Shown here: in pieces, positions 56,941-64,000 of the stretch
Position numbering within the stretch: the first letter of the stretch is position 1
Layout of the letters: each line of letters opens with the position of its first letter
Origin: Agromyces sp. S2-1-8
GTDB taxonomy: Bacteria > Actinomycetota > Actinomycetes > Actinomycetales > Microbacteriaceae
Assembly (NCBI RefSeq): GCF_021129215.1
Contig: NZ_JAJOLP010000001.1
Span: forward strand, 248,001-312,000
DNA: 64,000 bases
Direction of reading: 5' to 3'
The notes under the pieces: generated by a model
Told to the model about the DNA's origin: nothing
Seen by the model: only the letters and a program-made list of their open reading frames with translations
Database searches by the model: none
Translations under genes and position numbers: made by a program

Positions 56941-58062
56941 TCAGCGGGGGACCGCTGCCGCCGCCGAGCTTCCGGGTTCGGCGGGCGGCTCGCCGTGCGA
57001 ATACGCGCCGATGGCGCGCACGAAGACGAGGAGCCACGCGAAGAGCAGGCCGGCGACGATGAACTCGGTGCCCGTCAGGTTGAAGTAGCCGATCGGCACC
57101 CACAGGACGACCGCCACGAGAATGCCGATCACGACGAACAGCGAGAACCCGGCGACCTCGGCGGGCAGCCCCGGCAGCAGCCGCACCGCGCACAGCACGA
57201 ACACCACGAAGATGACGACCATGCCCGACGCGGCGCCGACGTGCAGGGGCACGCTCACGGCATCGGGCACGACGCCGGCGACGATCAGGCAGATGCCGAT
57301 GCCGGCGAACAACCAGGCGAGCGTGCGCACGCGCCCGGCCGGCGCGACGCCGCGTGCGACGAGCCCGAGCTCGAGGTCGTGCCCGACGTAGTTCGCGAGC
57401 ACGGTCATCACGAGCCCGGTCAGGATGAGCGCGAGGTTGAACCGATACGCCGAGCTGTCGTCGACGTTGCCGAGCTGCGAGAAGTGCAGCTGCCACCACG
57501 ACTCGTCGGGCGAGCTGAGCATGCTCGCCATCGTGCCGATGAACAGCACGAGCGTCGCGAGCGTCGCGAGGCCGTCGGTCGTGACGCGCGCGCCCGACAG
57601 GGCCGCCGCATACGTCGCGGCCGCCGCCGCGGCGCCCGCGAGCGCTCCCCCGCCGAGCGCGTCGACCGTGAGGCCCCGGAACCCGAGCTGGAACAGGTTC
57701 GCGACCGCGAGCACCACGAGATAGGCGAGCATCGCCATCGCGAGCGACATCGCGAGGAGGTCGATCAAGCGCTTCACCATCGGCAGCCTGCGTCGCCACA
57801 GCGCGTGTCCGCGCCACGACTCGATGATGAAGGATGCCGCGAAGGCGAGCCCGGCGCACGCCGATGCGATCCACCCGGCGAGGTTGCCGAGCGACGGACC
57901 GCCGCCCGCGAGCGACCACCGCGAGCCCGCCATGACGACGACGGTGATGAGCAGGCCGCCGACGAGGGCGGCGAGGCCCCAGCGTTCTGCCCGGGCCTCG
58001 ACCCGCGCCGCCGGACTGCCCGCGATCGCGTCGCGACGCGCCGGATGCGAGTGCGGGATCAC
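56941..58062 (-). CDS. DUF998-like membrane protein
   Basis: The 373-residue, roughly 10-segment protein has SWWQLHFSQLGNVDDSS and a final segment GYFNLTGTEFIVAGLLFAWLLVFV, the same landmarks as the protein at 17025-18719. Here the frame ends normally, 20 residues after the last segment. GTG 58062 has AAGGAGG upstream. Function unknown. Confidence 0.8.
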   Translation of the reverse strand: MIPHSHPARRDAIAGSPAARVEARAERWGLAALVGGLLITVVVMAGSRWSLAGGGPSLGNLAGWIASACAGLAFAASFIIESWRGHALWRRRLPMVKRLIDLLAMSLAMAMLAYLVVLAVANLFQLGFRGLTVDALGGGALAGAAAAAATYAAALSGARVTTDGLATLATLVLFIGTMASMLSSPDESWWQLHFSQLGNVDDSSAYRFNLALILTGLVMTVLANYVGHDLELGLVARGVAPAGRVRTLAWLFAGIGICLIVAGVVPDAVSVPLHVGAASGMVVIFVVFVLCAVRLLPGLPAEVAGFSLFVVIGILVAVVLWVPIGYFNLTGTEFIVAGLLFAWLLVFVRAIGAYSHGEPPAEPGSSAAAAVPR

Positions 58063-58162
58063 GGCGCCTCCTTCGCGAACGGTGCTCGGGCGGTGACGCT
58101 TCGATTCTCGACCGCGAGCGCGGCGCTGCCGCTGATGCCGCGCGGGAATCCGTCGGTCCGGG

Positions 58163-59029
58163 CTACTCCCGCTCGATCGGCATCCAGAGCTCGGTGGTCG
58201 CCGTGCTGAAGTCTTCGGCGCGGTCGACGACGGCGACGATCGACGGGCCGGGTCGCAGTCGCCACGGGTTCGAGGGGAACCACTCCGATGCCGTCGCCGC
58301 CCAGGTCTTCTGGAGTGCCGCCGGGTACGGGCCCGACGTGCGGAACACCGCCCAGGCGCCCGGTGCGACGTCGATCACGTCGAGCCCCTCGGGCACCGGC
58401 GTCGCCGCCTCGACGGCCACGCCGTGCAGGTAGGTCAGTTCGCTGCCCTCGCGATAGTCGGCGTCGACCTCGGCACTCACCTGGAGGAGGCCCGACGGCT
58501 CGGTCTCGCCGATCGCCTTGAGCCGGGCGTGCTCGGCCATGGGCAACGAGGCGATGTGAGCCTGGATGTGCGGATTCACCCCCTCGTGGATGAGCGGCAC
58601 GCGAGCGGCGTGGCCGACGAGGCGGAAGCCGGGGCGATCGGCGATGCGGGTGTCCATGGTGTCGTTCCCTTCGACGGTCAGGCGGAACCTGAGTTTCGGT
58701 TGTGCGCGAAGGGGGCCGCCGTGACGCCGGACCTCTGCGGGCGAGGCGCCGTGCACGGCGCGGAACGCCCGGCCGAAGGCCTCGGTCGAGCCGTACCCGT
58801 AGCGGACCGCGATGTCGAGCAGCCGGTCGCCGTGGAGGACGTCGGTCGCGGCGACCGTCATGCGCCGGCGCCGTACGTAGTCCGACAACGGCAGTCCCGC
58901 CAGCGACGAGAACATCCGGCGCAGGTGGAACTCGGTCGTGCCGAGACTCCGGGCCAGCGCCGCGATGTCGAGCTCGTCGGACAGGTGCGCCTCGACGGTG
59001 TCGACGAGCCGGTTGAGCAGAGCGATCAC
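58163..59029 (-). CDS. AraC family regulator with GyrI-like effector domain
   Basis: The 288-residue protein has an N-terminal AraC DNA-binding domain (about 1-105; LARSLGTTEFHLRRMFSSLAGLPLSDYVRRRRMTVAA and the second HTH YGYGSTEAFGRAFRAVHGASPAEVRR) and a C-terminal GyrI-like small-molecule-binding domain (about 125-288; FRLVGHAARVPL ... WFPSNPWRLRPGPSIVAV). This is the Rob/TipA-like arrangement that responds to drugs or hydrophobic cations. GTG 59029 follows AAGGGAGAACC. The target is unknown. Confidence 0.92.
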   Translation of the reverse strand: MIALLNRLVDTVEAHLSDELDIAALARSLGTTEFHLRRMFSSLAGLPLSDYVRRRRMTVAATDVLHGDRLLDIAVRYGYGSTEAFGRAFRAVHGASPAEVRRHGGPLRAQPKLRFRLTVEGNDTMDTRIADRPGFRLVGHAARVPLIHEGVNPHIQAHIASLPMAEHARLKAIGETEPSGLLQVSAEVDADYREGSELTYLHGVAVEAATPVPEGLDVIDVAPGAWAVFRTSGPYPAALQKTWAATASEWFPSNPWRLRPGPSIVAVVDRAEDFSTATTELWMPIERE

Positions 59030-59163
59030 GGTTCTCCCTTCACGCTCCAGCCTGCGCGTCGCGCCCGCCCGGCACCCGATCGTTCGGGTTCGATTCGATC
59101 ATCGCGGTTCGCCGCGCGACCGCGGCCTGACCTCGTCCAGGAGATTCGGGTCTGGATCCGGGG

Positions 59164-59328
59164 TCAGGCCTTCGTTCGACGGGCGCGCTGTCGGATGATC
59201 CCGAAGATCAGGGTGCCGACGAACAACACGATTCCGATGATGGCGAGCCACAGCAGACCGTCGAAGGCGAAGCCGACGATCGACAGCACCACCCATGCCA
59301 CGAGCAAGATCACGAGTACTGTCCACAT
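59164..59328 (-). CDS. Small two-segment membrane protein (54 aa)
   Basis: The frame begins MWTVLVILLVAWVVLSIVGF and contains a second segment (LLWLAIIGIVLFVGTLIFGII) and a basic C-terminus (RQRARRTKA). This is the pattern of the widespread small actinobacterial hydrophobic membrane proteins that are thought to be stress-linked. The start at 59328 follows a TATCGTCTCGAAC stretch with a possible close -10 (leaderless). Confidence 0.7.
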   Translation of the reverse strand: MWTVLVILLVAWVVLSIVGFAFDGLLWLAIIGIVLFVGTLIFGIIRQRARRTKA

Positions 59329-59407
59329 GTTCGAGACGATACGCCGATCCGCACCCGGCCGAAATGGGACTCACCCGGACGAAACACGAAGCACCCGAAC
59401 AATACAA

Positions 59408-59438
59408 GAAGGCCCCCGACAACCGATCAGGAGCCTTC
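59408..59438 (-). terminator. Terminator of tRNA-Ser(GCT)
   Basis: Nine-base arms with one G-T pair (GAAGGCCCC and GGAGCCTTC) lie 31 nt beyond the tRNA 3' end, followed on the minus strand by TTGTATTGTT. Confidence 0.65.
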
Positions 59439-59469
59439 GCGAATTCAGTTCTTCAAACAGCCATTCGAG

Positions 59470-59558
59470 CGGAGACGGCGGGATTTGAACCCGCGGTCCC
59501 CTTACGGGGACTCCACCTTAGCAGGGTGGTGCACTCGACCGGACTATGCGACGTCTCC
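59470..59558 (-). tRNA. tRNA-Ser(GCT)
   Basis: The 89-nt class II tRNA on the minus strand has acceptor GGAGACG/CGTCTCC, anticodon loop CTGCTAA (anticodon GCT), a long variable arm (GTCCCC...GGGGAC) and T arm GGTTCAAATCC. It reads AGC/AGU. serS lies 4 kb away. Confidence 0.96.
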
Positions 59559-59655
59559 TCGCGGGTACGCAAGCGCACACGCGACAGCCATCATAACCCG
59601 ACGATCCTCCGAAAGACGATTCGAGCACCCTCGACGAGCTTCGGCGAGCGGCGGT

Positions 59656-60984
59656 CTACTGGTCTTCGAGCGTGCGGCCCGCGGAGCACCGGGTCTCGGC
59701 GGCGGTCTGACCCGTGACGTCGCTCGGCAGCGGCTCGGTCGACGGGGTCGGCGTCGGCACCTCGGCGGTGTCCTCAGCAGGTGCCTCTTCGCCGCTCTCC
59801 TCGGTCGCGAGCGCGGCCGTTCCGGCCTCGCCGTCGGTCCCGGTCTCTTCGGCCGGCGGCGCACTGGGGTCGCCGGACGACGCGAACGTCGCGTCGTCGG
59901 CCGTCGGGTCGAAGGTGACCGGGGTGTCCTGCTGGAGGGCGAGGTTCACGATCTCGGCCGAGTCGCTCGGCACGACGCCACCGTCGCTGTAGCCGGTCGG
60001 GTACTGGATGAAGGCGATCTTCGAGAGGTCGACGTCTTTCATCGCCTTCGCGATCGAGACCATCGTCGTCGGGTCGGCCATCGTGTCGGAGAGCTCCATG
60101 TTCGCGAGCGCCGCCTTGGCGATCGAGTAGAGCGCGACGGGGTCGCCGAGCGTGCCGCCGTCTTGCAGCTTGCGCGCGAGCGCCGACATGAAGACCTGCT
60201 GGTTCGAGATGCGCCCGAGGTCGGAGCCGTCGCCGACGCCGTGCCGGGTGCGCAGGAACTGGAGCGCCTCGAGGCCCTTGAGGTCGTGCTCGCCGGCGGT
60301 GAGGTAGAGGTTGGTGTGCTCGTCTTCGATGGGCTCGGCGACGCAGACCGAGACGCCGCCGACGGCCTCGCTCATCGCGGCGACGCCCATGAACTGCACG
60401 GTGCCCGCGAACGGGATGGTGACACCGGTGAGCTGCTCGACCGTCTTCACGACGCACGGCATTCCGCCGTACGACAGCACCGAGTTCATCTTGACGCCGT
60501 ACTGCTCGTAGAGCGGCTCGCCGGCCGGGTCGGCCGGGTCGACGCACTGCGGCACGTCGACGAACATGTCACGGGGGAAGCTGATGACCTCGACGTGCGA
60601 GTGGTCCTGCGAGATGTGCAGGAGCATCGTGACGTCGTTGAGCACCGCGGTCTCTTCGTCGGGGTCGCCGAAGGCGTCGCCCTGGCCCTCACGGCTGTCG
60701 CTGCCGATGAGCAGCACGTTCACGCCGCCTTCCATCGCGCCGACGTCGGGCACGCCCTCGAGCACGTCGGCGTTGCCGAGCGACACCGTGGGCTTGAGCG
60801 TGTTCGCGAGGTCCCACGCGGCGTAGGCGGCGACCGCGCCGCCCGAGACGAGTGCGACGGCGACGAACGACGCCGTCACCTTCGCGAGCGTGCGCCAGAT
60901 CGAGTGGCGGCCGAGCCGTCCGTGGCGCGCCACCGCAGGGTTCTTCGCGGCGCGACGCGAGCTGGGTCGCAACGCTTCGTTCAC
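59656..60984 (-). CDS. LCP (LytR-CpsA-Psr) family wall-glycopolymer ligase 1
   Basis: The 442-residue protein has a basic cytoplasmic start, one membrane segment (about 33-53) and an extracellular LCP domain (about 85-330). LCP landmarks are LLIGSDSR, DVTMLLHISQDHSHVEVISFPRDM and LEALQFLRTRHGVGDGSDLGRISNQQ (Arg/Asp residues that bind polyprenyl phosphate). LCP enzymes attach teichoic acids or arabinogalactan-type polymers to peptidoglycan. A Pro/Thr/Glu-rich tail (about 365-442) is disordered. GTG 60984 follows AGGAGAGG. Confidence 0.93.
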   Translation of the reverse strand: MNEALRPSSRRAAKNPAVARHGRLGRHSIWRTLAKVTASFVAVALVSGGAVAAYAAWDLANTLKPTVSLGNADVLEGVPDVGAMEGGVNVLLIGSDSREGQGDAFGDPDEETAVLNDVTMLLHISQDHSHVEVISFPRDMFVDVPQCVDPADPAGEPLYEQYGVKMNSVLSYGGMPCVVKTVEQLTGVTIPFAGTVQFMGVAAMSEAVGGVSVCVAEPIEDEHTNLYLTAGEHDLKGLEALQFLRTRHGVGDGSDLGRISNQQVFMSALARKLQDGGTLGDPVALYSIAKAALANMELSDTMADPTTMVSIAKAMKDVDLSKIAFIQYPTGYSDGGVVPSDSAEIVNLALQQDTPVTFDPTADDATFASSGDPSAPPAEETGTDGEAGTAALATEESGEEAPAEDTAEVPTPTPSTEPLPSDVTGQTAAETRCSAGRTLEDQ

Positions 60985-61009
60985 CGTGGTCCTCTCCTGT
61001 CGGGTCGCG

Positions 61010-61094
61010 CGGAGGGCGTGGGATTCGAACCCACGAGGCATTGCTGCCCACTGGTTTTCAAGACCAGCTCCATCGGCCGCTCGGACAGCCCTCC
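61010..61094 (-). tRNA. tRNA-Ser(TGA)
   Basis: The 85-nt class II tRNA on the minus strand has acceptor GGAGGGC/GCCCTCC, anticodon loop CTTGAAA (anticodon TGA), a variable arm TGGGCAGCAATGCCTC and T arm GGTTCGAATCC. It reads UCN codons. It lies between the two LCP genes, upstream of and co-oriented with LCP 1. Confidence 0.96.
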
Positions 61095-61220
61095 ATGCCC
61101 GTGCGACCCCCTCCGGGGCGGAGGAGATCGTGCAGGCAGGCCCCGATTCTAGCCGAATTGCGCTCTCGACAGCCTGTCAGTCGCGCCTGAAAGAGCCCTG
61201 AGGCGAGTCGGATGCCCCGG

Positions 61221-62558
61221 TCAGTCGCTGTTTCCAGTGACGCAGCGTACTTCGTTGCCAGTGAGCCCTGTGACGTCGGGAGGCAACTGTTCCTCGGCCG
61301 GCGTCGTCGCCGGCGCATCGGACGCGGGCGCCTCCTCGGCGGCCTGCTCGTCGTCGGCGGACTGCGCCTCATCGGCGGTCACGGTCTCCGCGTCCGCGTC
61401 GGTCGTCGCCTGCTCGACCGCGGGCGCCGAGGGGTCGGCGGTGCCGTAGCCCGCGTTGTCGTTCGCGCTGGGGTCGATGACGACCGGGCGGTCCTCCTGC
61501 AGGGCGAGGTTCACGACCTCGGCCGACTCGGCGGGCTGCACGTGCACGCCGTCGCCGTAGTCGGCCGTCGGGTACTGCACGAACGCGATCTTCGACAGGT
61601 CGGTGTCCTGCAGCGCGCGGGCGATCGACATGAGTCGGGCCGGGTTCTGCAACTCCTTCGAGAGCTCCATGTTCGAGAGCACGGCCTTCGCGATCGAGTA
61701 GAGCTTGACGGGGTCGCTCAGGGTGCCGCTCGACTGCAGCGTGCGCGCGAGCGACGCGAGGAAGGCCTGCTGGCTCGCGATGCGCCCGAGGTCGCTGCCG
61801 TCGTTGGCGGCCTTTCGCGTGCGCAGGAACGCGAGCGCCTCGAAACCCTTGATGCTGTGCGTGCCTGCCGAGAGCTTGAGCCCCGAGTCGCGGTCGTCGA
61901 TCGGGTCGGCGAGGCAGACCTCGACGCCGCCGACGGCCTCAGACAGGGCGGCAACGCCCTTGAACTCGACGACGCCGGCGACCGGGATCTTCGTGCCCGT
62001 GAGCTGCTCGATCGTCATCGCGATGCACGTGAGGCCCCCATGCTCCAGCACGCTGTTGAGCGGCACGCCGGACATCGCCGACAGCGGGCCCGAAGCCGGA
62101 TCGACCGGGTCTGGGCACTCGGGCACCGGCACGATCATGTCGCGCGGGAAGCTCACGACCTCGACGTGCGAGTGGTCCTGCGAGACATGCAGCAGCATGT
62201 TCACGTCGTTGAGAATGCCCGAATCCTCTTCGGGGTCGCCGAAGGAGCCGTCGGCAGGGCGCTTGTCGCTGCCGACGAGCAGGAAGTTGAGGCCGCCGTC
62301 CATCGCACCGATGTCGGGCACCCCCGCGAGCATGTCCTCGCTCGCGAGCGAGGCACCCTGCTTGACCGAACCGACGAGGTCGACGGCCGCGTAGGCGGCC
62401 ACCGCGGTCGCGCTCACCGCCACCACGGCGACGACGGATGCCACGAGCTTCAGGGTCGCGCGCGGCCCGGTGTGCCGCGGCAGGCGCCCGTGACGCGTCG
62501 GCTCGGGCGCGCCGACCGGCGCCGCGGCGTCGCCCGGCTCCTCGGTCTGGTGCTCCAC
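61221..62558 (-). CDS. LCP (LytR-CpsA-Psr) family wall-glycopolymer ligase 2
   Basis: The 445-residue paralog of the 59656-60984 protein has the same layout: a membrane segment, an LCP domain (LLVGSDKR, DVNMLLHVSQDHSHVEVVSFPRDM, FEALAFLRTRKAANDGSDLGRIASQQ) and an acidic Ala/Glu/Asp-rich tail. GTG 62558 with GGGAGGGG 5 nt upstream is preferred over GTG 62579. Two neighbouring copies suggest different glycopolymer substrates (inference). Confidence 0.93.
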   Translation of the reverse strand: MEHQTEEPGDAAAPVGAPEPTRHGRLPRHTGPRATLKLVASVVAVVAVSATAVAAYAAVDLVGSVKQGASLASEDMLAGVPDIGAMDGGLNFLLVGSDKRPADGSFGDPEEDSGILNDVNMLLHVSQDHSHVEVVSFPRDMIVPVPECPDPVDPASGPLSAMSGVPLNSVLEHGGLTCIAMTIEQLTGTKIPVAGVVEFKGVAALSEAVGGVEVCLADPIDDRDSGLKLSAGTHSIKGFEALAFLRTRKAANDGSDLGRIASQQAFLASLARTLQSSGTLSDPVKLYSIAKAVLSNMELSKELQNPARLMSIARALQDTDLSKIAFVQYPTADYGDGVHVQPAESAEVVNLALQEDRPVVIDPSANDNAGYGTADPSAPAVEQATTDADAETVTADEAQSADDEQAAEEAPASDAPATTPAEEQLPPDVTGLTGNEVRCVTGNSD

Positions 62559-62624
62559 GTCGTCCCCTCCCGACCACACGAGTCTATTTGCCGCGCCCCC
62601 ACGCGGCCTGTGCGTCTTCCCCGG

Positions 62625-63455
62625 TCAGGGCAGCGTGTCGAGGATCGACGCGAGTCCGGCCTCCTCGACGGCGCCGGTCACCTCGCCGGCCGCCGCCCGC
62701 ACCTCATCGGGCGCCTGGCCCATCGCGACCGCGCGACCGGCGGCCCCCGCCCAGGCGAACATCTCGAGGTCGTTGCGGCCGTCGCCGACGGCGAGCACCC
62801 GGTCGGCCCGGGCCCCGAGCCATCCGCGCACCCGTTCGAGCGCGGTCGCCTTGTTGACCCCGTCGGGCGCGATGTCGAGCCACGCCGTCCACCCGATCGC
62901 GTAGCTGACGTGGTGCAGGCCCATCTGGTCGACGATCTCGAAGAACTCGTCGAGCCCGTGCTCGAGGCTCGTCACGACGACGCGGGTGGCGCGCTGGTCG
63001 AGCAGTTCGTCGAAGACGACCTCGCGGGCGTTCTCGAGGTTCCACTCGGTCATGCCCGCGGTGTAGAGCCGGTATCCGTCGGGGAGTTCGACCATGAACT
63101 TGCCCGACGGCAGGAACGCCCGGATGCGCTCCAGCACCGCGGTCGGGTCGAACGTCTCGACGTGCTCGCGCGAGTACCCGCCCTCGGCGGTGTCGTCGCG
63201 GCGCATCGTGATGGCGCCGTTGGCGCACACCACGTACTCGGGCGTGAGCCCGAGCTGTTCGAGCACCGGCCGCGTCGTCGCCCACGAGCGACCGGTCGCG
63301 AGCGTGACGAGGTGGCCCCGGTCGGCCGCAGCGGCCACGGCGTCGGCGACGAGATCGTCGATCGTGCCGTCTTCGTGCATGATCGTGCCGTCGACGTCGA
63401 GCGCGACGAACCACTGGTCAGCCGCGATCTCGCTCGCCGTCGCCTGCTCGCTCAT
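62625..63455 (-). CDS. HAD superfamily phosphatase (Cof-type)
   Basis: The 276-residue hydrolase has the nucleophile motif [13 protein letters not shown] in motif II (TLATGRSW), a cap domain and motif [18 protein letters not shown], as in Cof/YbiV-type sugar-phosphate phosphatases. The ATG overlaps the serS stop (ATGA), so the two are coupled. This serS-HAD pairing is common in actinobacteria. Confidence 0.92.
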   Translation of the reverse strand: MSEQATASEIAADQWFVALDVDGTIMHEDGTIDDLVADAVAAAADRGHLVTLATGRSWATTRPVLEQLGLTPEYVVCANGAITMRRDDTAEGGYSREHVETFDPTAVLERIRAFLPSGKFMVELPDGYRLYTAGMTEWNLENAREVVFDELLDQRATRVVVTSLEHGLDEFFEIVDQMGLHHVSYAIGWTAWLDIAPDGVNKATALERVRGWLGARADRVLAVGDGRNDLEMFAWAGAAGRAVAMGQAPDEVRAAAGEVTGAVEEAGLASILDTLP

Positions 63456-64000
63456 CGCGCGACGGGCTCGAATCGCTCGAGGCCGCCGAGATAGCCCCGC
63501 AGCGCCTCGGGCACGATCACCGAGCCGTCGGACTGCTGGTGCGTCTCGAGGATCGCGACGATCCAGCGGGTCGTCGCGAGCGTGCCGTTGAGGGTCGCGA
63601 CCGGCGCGGTCTTGCCGCTCTCGGTGCGGTGGCGGATGTCGAGGCGGCGGGCCTGGAACGTCGTGCAGTTCGAGGTCGAGGTGAGCTCGCGGTACGCGTT
63701 CTGCGTCGGCACCCACGCCTCGATGTCGTACTTGCGTGCGGCGCTCGAGCCGAGGTCGCCCGCCGCGGTGTCGATGACGCGGTACGCGAGCCCGAGGCTC
63801 TGCAGCATCTCCTCCTGCCACGCGAGCAGGCGCTCGTGCTCGGCCTCGGCCTCGGCCGGGTCGATGTAGGTGAACATCTCGAGCTTGTTGAACTGGTGCA
63901 CGCGGATGATGCCGCGCGTGTCCTTTCCGTGCGAGCCGGCCTCGCTGCGGTAGCAGGTCGACCAGCCGGCGTACCGGATCGGGCCGTTCGACACGTCGAT
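63452..64000 (-). CDS. serS: Seryl-tRNA synthetase, C-terminal part
   Basis: The gene runs off the right edge; about 182 C-terminal residues are visible. Class II motif 2 ([28 protein letters not shown]) and motif 3 ([18 protein letters not shown]) are present, as is the Ser-binding [13 protein letters not shown] segment. It charges tRNA-Ser, two genes of which lie at 59470 and 61010. The HAD gene follows with a 4-nt overlap. Confidence 0.96.
   Translation of the reverse strand: MDVSNGPIRYAGWSTCYRSEAGSHGKDTRGIIRVHQFNKLEMFTYIDPAEAEAEHERLLAWQEEMLQSLGLAYRVIDTAAGDLGSSAARKYDIEAWVPTQNAYRELTSTSNCTTFQARRLDIRHRTESGKTAPVATLNGTLATTRWIVAILETHQQSDGSVIVPEALRGYLGGLERFEPVAR

Overview
The window is a GC-rich (about 70%) actinobacterial chromosome segment carrying one complete small prophage. 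I place it in the Microbacteriaceae, with Agromyces as the best guess. The reasons are the gene content (two LytR-CpsA-Psr proteins, a LigD/Ku end-joining pair with topoisomerase IB, the DUF6153/DUF305 copper pair, small proteins I associate with this family), many start codons about 7 nt after a -10 box (leaderless genes), and a strongly enriched nonamer GGATGCCTC. The genus is inference.

Left host part (1-21.8 kb): a GH20 hexosaminidase with a damaged 5' end, proC, a CDF metal transporter and a glutamine amidotransferase; an HxlR-peroxiredoxin fusion divergent from an MFS exporter across a 23-bp palindrome; tadA and upp; a leaderless Cys-rich leader peptide ahead of a winged-helix protein; an ArsR-SulP operon with a palindromic operator; a C4-dicarboxylate carrier/M20 peptidase/APC permease cluster; an hsp20-GNAT operon with a HAIR (HspR) site; a copper pair with a CsoR-like palindrome; and an APC permease.

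Prophage (21,875-39,132): a 17,223-bp element flanked by a 35-bp identical core in the 3' half of tRNA-Arg(ACG). A left plus-strand operon holds a zinc ribbon, a tyrosine integrase and an HTH protein. One long minus-strand operon runs from a replication-initiator-like gene (iterons and a DnaA box inside it) through HNH, terminase, portal, a protease-capsid fusion, tail genes with a -1 frameshift site, tape measure, tail tip, endolysin and holin candidates. At the right end an XRE repressor reads into the attachment core. In the prophage its stop codon TG|A is made at the junction with host DNA. In the reconstructed circular phage the stop becomes TGG, the repressor gains 31 residues, and it ends on the start codon of the zinc-ribbon/integrase operon (ATGA). 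This is the architecture of an integration-dependent immunity switch and is the main discovery candidate here.

Right host part (39.2-64 kb): a sugar-uptake operon (GH13, binding protein, two permeases) with a LacI regulator; small stress-type genes (DUF6766-like, two paralogous about 110-145 aa proteins, SRPBCC, SDR, Rho-N-like); topoisomerase IB, ligD and ku; a lipoprotein; an NCS2 purine/uracil permease; a DUF998-like membrane protein that is a paralog of one at 17-18.7 kb; an AraC/GyrI-like regulator; two LCP proteins interleaved with two tRNA-Ser genes; a HAD phosphatase; and the 3' part of serS.

Most genes sit in tight operons with ATGA/GTGA overlaps. Assignments rest on motifs read by eye and on knowledge of the families; no database search was possible.
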